Assembly: GCF_027924665.1 (NCBI RefSeq)
Contig: NZ_AP027043.1
Location: forward strand, 5,022,001-5,086,000
Reading direction: 5' to 3'
DNA from: Flavobacterium sp. GSB-24
GTDB lineage: Bacteria; Bacteroidota; Bacteroidia; Flavobacteriales; Flavobacteriaceae
Length of the DNA: 64,000 bases
The notes under the pieces were generated by a model. The model saw only the letters and a list, made by a program, of their open reading frames with translations, searched no databases and was not told the DNA's origin. Of the stretch, positions 18,327 to 27,100 are shown one piece after another. A program made the translations under genes and the position numbers. How positions within the stretch are numbered: position 1 is the stretch's first letter; each line of letters opens with the position of its first letter.

Positions 18327-19478
18327 TTATTTTATAATAATCTTATTGTCTTTTTTCTCATAGGCATTAATAAAATTGATGTTTTTGATGGTCGTTAATA
18401 TGTCTTCTAATTTTTGATTTTTATTTAAAACTCCATTAAATTTTACGTTTCCAAGAGCTGGATCAGCAAACACAATATCAGCATCGTACCATCTAGAAAG
18501 TACTCTTGCAATATCTTTTAGAGGCATTCCTTTAAACACAAATAATCCTTTTCTCCACGAAATTTCGTTGTAAACATCCACATCCGAAACGGCAATATTT
18601 CCGTTATAATCAGTTATTCTAGATTGTTCGTTTGGCGCTAAAATTTGTTTTTTACTAGCATTACTTACCGCAACTATCCCTTTTACCAATGTGGTATAAA
18701 TAGTAGTTTCGTCTTTGTAGGCTTTAATATTAAATTCTGTTCCAATTACCTCTACATTTTGACTTTGAGTTTTTACTTTAAATCTTGAACCTTTGTGTTT
18801 GGTGCTTGGCGAAACTTCAAAATAGGCTTCTCCATAAACCAACTCTACTTGTCTGGTTTCGCCATCGATAAATGCAACTGGATATTTTAGCTGAGATTCA
18901 GAGTTCAGCCAGACTTTAGTGCTGTCGGCCAACTGAACAAAAAATTGTCCGCCTCTCGGAATCGTTAAGTAATTGTTTGCAATTGCGGCAGGTTTAGCAT
19001 CTTTTGAATTGTAAATCAATTTTTCTCCGTTACTAGAAGCATTCCCCTGCGTATACGATTTTCCTTTTTCTAAAGCAATTACAGAACCGTCTTCTAATGT
19101 CAGAGTAGCTTTGTCGCTGCCAATTAGAATTTCTTTGTGGGCAACTGCCGGCGTTTCTATTTTAAGCGGATTTGTTTTACTAATGAATAATGAAATCGAA
19201 ATCAACAATAATAGTGATGCTGCCATCGCCATTAGTTTAAAAGTCGTTTTAGTATAAAAAGGCTGAAGGTGAATAATTTTATTTTCTTCCGATTGAAGTG
19301 CATTTTGAAGACGCGTTCTCATTTTGAGTTCCATTTCTTCTTTAGAACCCAATACATCGTCCCAATCTTGTCCGGTTTGAAAACTCTCGTAATAATTCAA
19401 TAATTTATTATTCTCCTCGAGAGTGGTATCACCGGAAAGATATCTATTTAGCAGCACTAAAAAATCCTCTTTTTTCAT
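18327..19478 (-). CDS. FecR-family anti-sigma factor / sigma regulator
   Basis: The 383-residue membrane protein has a cytoplasmic N-terminal region (residues 1-78), one transmembrane helix (about 80-100, LMAMAASLLLLISISLFI) and a periplasmic FecR domain with YLTIPRGGQFFVQLADSTKVW and VIGTEFNIKAY. The C-terminal DUF4974 domain holds WRKGLFVFKGMPLKDIARVL and ends in KIIIK. In this family the N-terminus holds the ECF sigma factor and the C-terminus contacts the STN domain of the cognate TonB transporter. It sits between sigma and susC on the same strand, the standard arrangement. Confidence 0.93.
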   Translation of the reverse strand: MKKEDFLVLLNRYLSGDTTLEENNKLLNYYESFQTGQDWDDVLGSKEEMELKMRTRLQNALQSEENKIIHLQPFYTKTTFKLMAMAASLLLLISISLFISKTNPLKIETPAVAHKEILIGSDKATLTLEDGSVIALEKGKSYTQGNASSNGEKLIYNSKDAKPAAIANNYLTIPRGGQFFVQLADSTKVWLNSESQLKYPVAFIDGETRQVELVYGEAYFEVSPSTKHKGSRFKVKTQSQNVEVIGTEFNIKAYKDETTIYTTLVKGIVAVSNASKKQILAPNEQSRITDYNGNIAVSDVDVYNEISWRKGLFVFKGMPLKDIARVLSRWYDADIVFADPALGNVKFNGVLNKNQKLEDILTTIKNINFINAYEKKDNKIIIK

Positions 19479-19528
19479 TTTTTTTTATATTAATTCGGGG
19501 AGTTATTAAGTAAGTATCCAAAAAGACA

Positions 19529-19541
19529 CATACCCCCTAGT
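19529..19541 (-). promoter_or_regulatory. possible promoter element ACTAGGGGGTATG upstream of the anti-sigma gene
   Basis: In the 153-bp gap between sigma and FecR the minus strand reads ACTAGGGGGTATG, G-rich in a very AT-rich setting and about 50 bp before the start codon. Its position fits a promoter read by the adjacent ECF sigma factor, but no second copy was found here to compare. Confidence 0.35.
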
Positions 19542-19631
19542 CCAAATCGTATTTTTTTTGATTTTTTTTGAAAGACAACTAAAAAAGAAGAAAAACCACA
19601 CATCACCAATCCAATCACTGCATTATTTTTC

Positions 19632-20282
19632 CTAAAAGATATTTTTTGAAAGCCATAAAATCATCGCCATACTCATACTCTCGCCCATACAAGATCTTAT
19701 AGTATGCAGGGCTTTTGTAATATGGTTTTCGACTGTTTTTGTAGAAATATTAAGTCGTTCGGCAATTTCTTTATGACTCAGTTGTTCTTCACGGCTTAAT
19801 TTATAAACCGCTTGACATTTTTCGGGAAGCGATTCGATAATTAAATTGAGCTGCTGAACCAATTCGTCGTGCATTAACTGCGTTTCGGGAGTAGTTGTTA
19901 GAAATCGTTTTTCAAGATCATCAAAAAGTTCGACATGTATTTTGTCTTTATTTTTTCTTAAATGATTAAAAACCCGATATCTGGCGCACGCGTACATGTA
20001 GCCTTTTAAAGAAATATGAATTTCAATTTTTTCTCGATTGTGCCAGATATTCATGAAAATATCCTGAATAATATCTTCGCACAATTCTTTGTCTTTGATG
20101 ACATTATAAGCAGACATAAAAAGCGCCTGCCAAAATTTATTATACAATTCTGTCAAAGCCGATTCATCGCCGTCACGAAGACGATCAATTAAAATTTGAT
20201 CTTGATTTAAGGTAAGAGTCGACAAATGAATGATGGTTTTTGAAATTGAATAATTCGCAACAAACATAATAAATTTAGCCAA
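19632..20282 (-). CDS. ECF RNA polymerase sigma factor, FecI-like
   Basis: The product has 216 residues from the ATG at 20282; an ATG at 20264 is an equally plausible start. Region 2 is seen in ELYNKFWQALFMSAYNVIKD with CEDIIQDIFMNIW, and region 4 in LPEKCQAVYKLSREEQLSHK with EIAERLNISTKTVENHITKA, a helix-turn-helix for the -35 element. The type is the Bacteroidetes sigma-70 family that pairs with FecR and SusC. It is the first gene of the minus-strand block and probably drives the operon that begins with the anti-sigma gene. Confidence 0.93.
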   Translation of the reverse strand: MAKFIMFVANYSISKTIIHLSTLTLNQDQILIDRLRDGDESALTELYNKFWQALFMSAYNVIKDKELCEDIIQDIFMNIWHNREKIEIHISLKGYMYACARYRVFNHLRKNKDKIHVELFDDLEKRFLTTTPETQLMHDELVQQLNLIIESLPEKCQAVYKLSREEQLSHKEIAERLNISTKTVENHITKALHTIRSCMGESMSMAMILWLSKNIF

Positions 20283-20582
20283 TAATCCTAATTTGTTCTC
20301 GACAACACAATTTTATATTTGCTATAATTCTTAATTTTAAAAACAACTAAACGTTAAAAAATGTTTAATCTAAAACACAAAATACATTCTTTTTTTCAAC
20401 TTAAATGAATTCTTCAATTAAAATAAAATGGATTTTACAAAATATCAAATTCAAACAATTATTAAGTTAAATTTGTATTTTTATTAAATTTCAAAAAAAT
20501 GCCGTAGCCAATTTCTTTAAATCTAAAATTGAAATTTTTTATCTTATTTTTTCAATTGAACTCTGCTTAAGCTTTAGAAATA

Positions 20583-20622
20583 AAAAAAATCTGCTGCAGA
20601 AGAATCCACAGCAGATTTTTTT
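20583..20622. terminator. bidirectional terminator-like hairpin with no gene ending at it
   Basis: AAAAAAATCTGCTG pairs perfectly with CAGCAGATTTTTTT around a 12-base loop, giving a U-run on both strands. Both neighbouring genes point away from it, so it ends no annotated transcript. It may close a short non-coding RNA in the gap. Confidence 0.75.
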
Positions 20623-20724
20623 ATCTGTTCAAATTTTAGAAAAGAATTAAAACGTAATGATTTTAATTATTTCAAAGGATTTTCTTTAACATCTTCATTC
20701 GTTAGAACAAAACAGAATAAACCT

Positions 20725-20732
20725 TAATTTTG
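20725..20732 (+). promoter_or_regulatory. -7 promoter box TAATTTTG for the AAA ATPase gene
   Basis: TAATTTTG matches the Bacteroidetes -7 consensus TAnnTTTG and ends 18 bp before the chosen ATG. No clear -33 box is seen. Confidence 0.5.
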
Positions 20733-20750
20733 CAGCAAAATAAACAGCAG

Positions 20751-21464
20751 ATGAACCTGAATGATCTTACCGTAATCGATACCGAAAAAATTGCTTTAGA
20801 TGATTTATTCTTTAGTAATGAAAACAAATCTGCCCTGCTTCAGATTATTAAAGAACATCAATATTTTGAGGAATTAAAGAAATACAATCTTAAAGTTGAT
20901 AATAAGATTTTATTGCATGGAAGTTCTGGCTGCGGTAAAACTACGACGGCAAAAGCAATTGCAAATACTTTAAACAAAAAGATTATAATTGTCAACCTCA
21001 GCACTATAATCGACTCTAGAATTGGTGAAACTTCTAAAAACTTAAAAGCAATTTTTGATAAAGCCATTCGCGAAAGAGCCGTTTTATTTTTAGATGAATT
21101 TGACCAAATTGGTAAAAGTCGCGACAGCGATGATAAAGATGTCGGCGAAATGAGACGATTGGTGAATACTATAATTCAGCTTTTTGATTATTTCCCTTCT
21201 GATAGTTTACTGATTTGTGCCACGAATCATTACGAAATAATCGACAGCGCTTTATTAAGAAGATTTCAGCTTCGTTTGAAATATGAAATGCCATCTGAAA
21301 ACCAGCTAAATATTTATTACGATAAAATTTTAGACACTTTTCCAGAGCATTTTCAGAATATAGAAAGACGTTATGCTATTTCCTATGCTGAAGCTTTAGA
21401 TTACATTAATACTGCGATGAAAAAGCAGATTATTGCTGCTTTAGATTCAAATAATAACAAATAA
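20751..21464 (+). CDS. AAA-family ATPase
   Basis: The 237-residue cytoplasmic ATPase (start at ATG 20751; an upstream TTG in frame is less likely) has Walker A GSSGCGKT (57-64), Walker B VLFLDEFD (D115, E116), sensor-1 ATNHYE and the arginine-finger region LLRRFQLRL. The fold is of the classic AAA type with a short N-terminal segment and a small helical lid, and no extra domain, so it lacks the substrate-recognition part of FtsH or Lon. Similar small stand-alone AAA proteins are often of unknown role in Bacteroidetes. It is monocistronic and followed by a repeat element. Confidence 0.85.
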   Translation: MNLNDLTVIDTEKIALDDLFFSNENKSALLQIIKEHQYFEELKKYNLKVDNKILLHGSSGCGKTTTAKAIANTLNKKIIIVNLSTIIDSRIGETSKNLKAIFDKAIRERAVLFLDEFDQIGKSRDSDDKDVGEMRRLVNTIIQLFDYFPSDSLLICATNHYEIIDSALLRRFQLRLKYEMPSENQLNIYYDKILDTFPEHFQNIERRYAISYAEALDYINTAMKKQIIAALDSNNNK

Positions 21465-21482
21465 ATATTTTAAAATTTATTT

Positions 21483-21606
21483 GTTCCCTGGGAACGTTTG
21501 ATTTTCATTTTTTAATCACCTGACATATCAAACGTTCCTACGGAACGTATTTGTACTGGCTGCTATTTTTTTACCAATGAAACGTTCCCAAGGAACGTAT
21601 GCTACC
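21483..21606. repeat. dispersed GTTCC/GGAAC palindrome element, three units
   Basis: Units GTTCCCTGGGAACGTTTGAT (21483), ATCAAACGTTCCTACGGAAC (21527) and AATGAAACGTTCCCAAGGAAC (21576) lie in 125 bp; the first two face each other. This is the same family as the element at 1951-2134, sharing the flanks ACCAATGAAACGTTCC and GGAACGTATGCTACC. Non-coding, between convergent genes. Confidence 0.75.
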
Positions 21607-21659
21607 ATAACAAATTTTACTTTATATACAGACATTCAGAATGAATTGGCGTATAACTA

Positions 21660-21690
21660 AAAAACCCGCTGTAAAATACAGCGGGCTCTT
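21660..21690 (-). terminator. intrinsic terminator of the glycosyltransferase gene
   Basis: CCCGCTGTA and TACAGCGGG pair around AAA; on the minus strand a run of T follows. Confidence 0.9.
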
Positions 21691-21736
21691 TCACTTGGGT
21701 GGAGTTTTTATAGTGATATAAATAGTGTACGAAATG

Positions 21737-23182
21737 TTACAATCCTCTTGTTAACCATCCTCTTTTGCTGGCAGTTGCTATCGCATAAGGCGCAATCCAG
21801 AACAAACTGAAAGTGTAAAAAAGGCTGTATGAATATGCCCAGAAAGATTCTGCAAGCGTATATCTTTTTGCATAAAATAGCATTGTGAAACTAGAGAAAA
21901 TCAAAATTGCCATTAAGGTCGAGCTTAAAAATAATACTGGGTGTACCGCAATAAAGAAGAACATAAATAATAGGAACGGATATGTCATTAAAATTTTGAA
22001 AGACTGATTTAAAAAGAAAAGTCTTGCTCCAAATTTTGATTCTTTTCTAAAATCTTTAAAAGCATATTTAGCCATCATAAGATTTTCACGAACATTGCTT
22101 CTGCTCCATCTGATAAACATTTTGTATAATCCTTTATAGTCTTCTGGAACATTAGTCAACACAACTGCATTTCTTTGAAACAATACATGAAAACCTTGTT
22201 TCAAGATCATATTTGTCATAGCACGATCTTCTCCAATATCTGAAGGCTGTCCCATAAAAGTTTGGTTGATCCATTCTGGCAGACAATTAAATACTGCATC
22301 TCTTCTATAGGCTGCTAAAGCTCCAGGAGTACATAATACTGCACCTGCTTCACTTTCTGCAGAACGTTGAAATTCAAAACTCATTACGAAGCTTACATTC
22401 AGCATTTTTGGTAAAATAGCTTTTTTATTATTCAAAACCTGAACGTTTCCTGCAACAGCACCGCATTTTTTGTTTACTACAAACGGACTTACTAAATTTC
22501 TTAAAGTATCTTTTTTAACGATAGAATCACTATCTACTGTTACAAAAATTTCACCTGTTCCTAATTTAAATCCTCTGTATAAAGCATGGCGTTTACCTGC
22601 ATTTTTAGGTTGTTGAAAAATAGTTACACGATCTCCTAATTTTGCTTTTGCTTCCTGCATCCAATACCAAGTATCATCTTTACTTCCATCGTCAATTGCT
22701 AAAAGCTGTAATTTTTCTGCTGGATAATCGCTTTCTGCAAGACTCATTAAAGTATCCCAAACTAATTTTCCTTCATTATAAGCTGGAACGATAATCGTAC
22801 AAGTAGGCAGTAAATCGTCTGATACAGATGGAATTGCTTTATATCTTAAATATAAATAAGAACTGTACAAGAAAACTCCTGTTTGGTATAAGAATAAAAT
22901 TGTAGTTATGATTAAAAATGGCAGTCCCCAAGTTGAAGCAATTCTTTCAAAGTGGAATTGTTCAAAATCGTCTTGTAATTGAACTACCAAATACACACCT
23001 GCAATCATTAATAAAAATGTTGCAATAAGAACTGCTAATCCAAAAGGACTTGTTGGTCTTTCTACGTGTATTTTTTGTGATTTTTCTTTAGTTCCAAAAA
23101 AAGAACTGTTTAATGCTTTTTCGCTGATAACCGAACTGCTGTTCGAGTAAAATTGTTCTGAGATAATTGTTTCGCTTTCCAT
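21737..23182 (-). CDS. membrane-bound family 2 glycosyltransferase (hyaluronan synthase/PgaC-like)
   Basis: The 481-residue protein has two N-terminal membrane helices (about 47-70 and 87-113), a GT2 catalytic domain and several C-terminal membrane helices. Catalytic motifs are IIVPAYNEG, AIDDGSKDD (D164, D165), TVDSDS (D217, D219), GEDRAMTN (E318, D319) and a processive-type FIRWSRSNVRE ending (R358, W359). The layout is that of beta-glycan synthases that polymerise and extrude at the inner membrane. The sugar cannot be read from sequence and no polysaccharide export or deacetylase gene lies beside it. It is monocistronic, with its own terminator. Confidence 0.87.
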   Translation of the reverse strand: MESETIISEQFYSNSSSVISEKALNSSFFGTKEKSQKIHVERPTSPFGLAVLIATFLLMIAGVYLVVQLQDDFEQFHFERIASTWGLPFLIITTILFLYQTGVFLYSSYLYLRYKAIPSVSDDLLPTCTIIVPAYNEGKLVWDTLMSLAESDYPAEKLQLLAIDDGSKDDTWYWMQEAKAKLGDRVTIFQQPKNAGKRHALYRGFKLGTGEIFVTVDSDSIVKKDTLRNLVSPFVVNKKCGAVAGNVQVLNNKKAILPKMLNVSFVMSFEFQRSAESEAGAVLCTPGALAAYRRDAVFNCLPEWINQTFMGQPSDIGEDRAMTNMILKQGFHVLFQRNAVVLTNVPEDYKGLYKMFIRWSRSNVRENLMMAKYAFKDFRKESKFGARLFFLNQSFKILMTYPFLLFMFFFIAVHPVLFLSSTLMAILIFSSFTMLFYAKRYTLAESFWAYSYSLFYTFSLFWIAPYAIATASKRGWLTRGL

Positions 23183-23714
23183 GCTTATACTCCTGTTTGA
23201 TTTCTTTAATATGGCTTTTAGTAAAATCTTTTCTTCTCCTTTTATTTGTTTCTCGTATGGGGAGAAATAATAAAAAACAAACGCATCAAAGATTTTGACA
23301 TAAACACAATTTGCAAGCGTCGTGCCAATAAGGTTTAAAACTGATGTAGAGGCTTTTAGCGAAATCAGGCCAAAAAAGAGTGTATAATTATTTTACACTT
23401 TGTGCATATAGTATACAGAAAAACGGAAAATTTCAGAGTTTAAAGTCAGATTTAAAAAGGGTCTTGAAGAGTATTATTGCTCCCTTTTAACAGGATTTCT
23501 TTTTAGGATTAATTAAGAAATCAAAACTCAAAATAATGTAGAGTGAAAAACATCTAACAATAATTAATAACGTAAAATTTAAAATAAAATTGCAGGAGCT
23601 ATTTTTTTTCTCTTTTCAAAAAACATTCTTCACAAAAAAACAGGAATTCTTACTTAAAAAAGTTAAATTTAGCCAAATAAAAAATTAATAATAAATTTTA
23701 GGAGACTAAAAGCA
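23183..23714. other. intergenic region between divergent glycosyltransferase and response-regulator genes
   Basis: This 532-bp AT-rich gap shows no convincing ORF or RNA gene. A loose TTCTCC/GGAGAA inverted pair lies at about 23234-23265 near the glycosyltransferase start. Promoters for both divergent genes must be here but none stands out. Confidence 0.5.
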
Positions 23715-24161
23715 ATGAATATAAAGCATTACAATCTTTTATTAGCTGATGATGATGAAGATGACTGCGATTTTTTTAAGGAAGCCCTCGATGAGATTCC
23801 CATTGAGACCGCTCTTTCCACAGTTAATGACGGTGTGCAGCTGATGGATTATTTAAAAACTAACGCTTTAAACCTTCCAGATGTTCTTTTTCTTGATTTG
23901 AATATGCCTCGAAAAAACGGTTTGGAATGTTTAGCAGAAATAAAAGGAGACGAAAAACTGAAAGATCTGCCCATAATAATTTTCTCAACCTCCTTGGATA
24001 CTGAAATTGTAAACAACTTGTATAAAAAAGGAGCATCATTTTATATTAGGAAACCAGGTGATTTTTCTAAATTAAAAAAAGTTATCGAAAACGCACTGAC
24101 GAACGCATCAGAGAACAATTTTAAACAGCCCGAAAGAGCAAATTTTATATTGCAACCCTAA
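23715..24161 (+). CDS. single-domain response regulator (Rcp1/CheY-like)
   Basis: The 148-residue protein is one receiver domain without output. It has the acidic pocket LLADDDEDD (11-15), the phospho-acceptor D61 in VLFLDLNMPRKNG, S91 in IIFSTS and K113 in YIRKPGD. Regulators of this sort pass phosphate to a further partner or adjust a kinase. It ends 13 bp before the large PAS kinase and is almost surely co-expressed with it, so the two form one signalling unit with no direct DNA-binding output. Confidence 0.92.
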   Translation: MNIKHYNLLLADDDEDDCDFFKEALDEIPIETALSTVNDGVQLMDYLKTNALNLPDVLFLDLNMPRKNGLECLAEIKGDEKLKDLPIIIFSTSLDTEIVNNLYKKGASFYIRKPGDFSKLKKVIENALTNASENNFKQPERANFILQP

Positions 24162-24174
24162 ATCTTCTTTGGAA

Positions 24175-27100
24175 ATGAACCGAAAAAAAAAGGAACATTA
24201 TTTTCTGTCCGAAGGAGGAGAAATGGGCAGTTTGATACGTTCTAAGGATTGGAGCAAAACGCCTTTGGGCGATCCTGAAAAATGGCCGCAAAGTTTAAAA
24301 ACTATGACGGCAATGATGCTTAATAATCCTTTTGGGATGTACATTGCTTGGGGAAAAAATTATACTCAATTATACAATGATGCTTTTCTGCCAATTTTGG
24401 GCGCAACCAAACATCCAGAAGCATTAGGTGGAAGTCCTGAAATTACTTTTGCCGAAATCTGGGATACAACCGGTCCGATGCTCGCCGATGTAATGAAAGG
24501 AAAAGCAGTAAGCTATCCCGATTTTAAAGTATTTCTATCTAGAAATGGGTATACAGAAGAATGCTTCTTTGATTTTTCATACAGTCCAATAAAAATAGAA
24601 GACGGATCTATTGGCGGTATTTTAGTTACCGTAGTCGAAACTACAGACAAGAAAATTGTTGCAGATGCTTTACAGCAAAGCAATGCTCGATTTGTAAACA
24701 ATATTATGCAGGCTCCAATTGCAATGTGCATTTTTAGAGGCGATAATTATGTGGTTGAAATTGCCAATGAGCAAATGATCGAACTCTGGGGAGCAAATGC
24801 AGAAAAAATAATCAATCGACCTATTTTTGAAACTTTTCCCGAATTTAAAGAACAAGGTCTCGATGAAATTCTTCAAAACGTTTATCAAAACGGAAAAAAA
24901 ATCACGACTAATGAACGTTCTGTTCAATTAAATAGAAATGGTCAAACCGAAAACACTTATATCAATTTTGTATATGAAGCGCTTAGGGAAAGTGACGGCA
25001 CTATTTCTGGTGTTGTGGCAATTGCTACCGAAGTAACGGCTCAGGTTTTGGCTCGTTCAAAAGTCGAAGAAAGTGAACAAAAGATAAGACAATTGGTCGA
25101 AAATGCTCCTTTTCCTATCGCAGTATATGTTGGTAAAGAAATGCGCATTGAACTTGCCAATGAATCAATTATAAAAATTTGGGGAAAAGGTAACGACGTA
25201 ATCGGTAAAACGTACAAAGAAATTCTTCCGGAGCTGCATAATCAATCTGTATTTGAACAAGTGGCAATGGTTTATGAAACCGGACAATCTTTCCATTCTA
25301 AAAATACACGAATCGATATTGTAATAGATAATGTATTGCAGCCATTCTACTTCAATTATAGTTTTACACCACTGTACGATACAAATGGTAAAATTTATGC
25401 GGTAATGAATACTGCTGCAGAATTGACAGATTTGTATTTGGCCAAACAAATAATTGAAGAAAACGAACAAAATTTAAGCAGCATGGTGCATCAAGCACCA
25501 ATTGGCATTTGTTTACTTGATACTGATACTTTGATAAGCGAAATTGTAAATGACAGTTTTGTAGAAGTCGCTGGAAAAACTTACGATGAAATTGCTGGAA
25601 AATATTACTGGGATGCTTTTGCAGAAGTTAAACCTTTTTATGAAAAAGAACTGCAGAAAGTAATTATAGAAGGAATTCCTTTTCATGCCAATGAAGTGGA
25701 AATGGTATTAATCAGGCATGGCAAAAAAGAAAAAATATACGTAACTTTTGTTTACTCTCCACTAAAAAACATAGAAGGCAAAGTAACTAAAATCGCAATT
25801 TGGGTTCTAGACAACACAGCGCAAGTCACTGCCAGACAAGAAATTGAAGAAGCAGATAAACGCTTTAGAAACACCGTTAAACAAGCTCCTGTAGGAATTA
25901 CAATTTTACGCGGACCTCAGCATGTGGTAGAAATGGCGAATGAGTCTTATCTAAAATTGGTTGCACGCGAAGAAAGTACTTTTGTGGGCAGACCTCTGTT
26001 TGATTCGTTACCTGAAGTAAAAGATACTGTTGGCTCTCTTTTAGATAATGTTTTTACTACTGGAATTCCTTATTATGGAAACGAAATGCCTATTCCATTA
26101 AACCGATATGGAAAACAAGAAATTTGCTATTTTGATTTTCTTTATCATCCGCTAAGAGAAGAAAATGGAGAAATTACGGGTATTATCGTAACCGTAACTG
26201 AAGTTAGTGAAAAAGTAGAAACCCGTAAAAAAATTGAACATAACGAAGATCGGCTTAAAATTGTTGTTGAAGCCAGTGAACTTGGAACTTGGGAATTAAA
26301 TGTCAAAACTAGAGTTCCTGCTTATTCTCAACGTTATCTTGAAGTTATTGGCGGTTACAAAGAAGATGTTTCTTTAACACATGAAGAATTATTGGCACAT
26401 CTTCATCCAGATGATATGCATATTCGAAACAAAGCATTTAAAGATGCTTTAACTAATGGTTTGCTGCATTATGAAGCTCGCGTAATCTGGATCGATCAAT
26501 CTATACATTGGGTAGAAGGAAAAGGCAAACTTTTTTATGATGAAAATAATGAACCCGAAAAACTAATTGGAACGGTCAGGGATATAACAGAAGAGAAAAA
26601 ATACCAGCAGAAAATTGAAGATAGCGAAAAAAAATTACGCAATCTTATTATGCAGTCTCCAGTTCCTAAGGCCATTTTAAGAGGAAATAATTTTGTAATC
26701 GAAATGGCCAATTTTGCTCTTCTGAATAATATTTGGAAAAAAGGAGAAGCTGATGTTCAAGGAAAAAATATTTTAGAATTATTTCCAGAACTTAAAGAAC
26801 AGAAATACGCCGAATTACTAAAGAAAGTTTACGAATCTGGAGAAACTTATTCTGAATACGAATCGCTGCTTTTTATTAATGATCTAAATTCTGTTAATCA
26901 ATTTTATGTTGATTTTGAATTTGCACCGCTCCGCGAAAGCGATAATTCTATTTCTGGAATTAGAATGACACTTATTGATGTTACAGAAAAAGTAGAAGCC
27001 CGAAAAAAAATCGAAGAAAGCGAGAAAAGATTCCGTTCTCTAACCGAAAGTATTCCGCAGCTAATATGGGAAACAGATGCAGAAGGTAATTCTTTGTTTA

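Larger units (their letters stand above)
20283..20750. other. intergenic region between divergent sigma and AAA ATPase genes
   Basis: This 468-bp gap has no ORF. Its first 300 bp are very AT-rich. It also holds a terminator-like hairpin at 20583-20622 and a promoter box at 20725-20732, listed separately. Confidence 0.6.
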
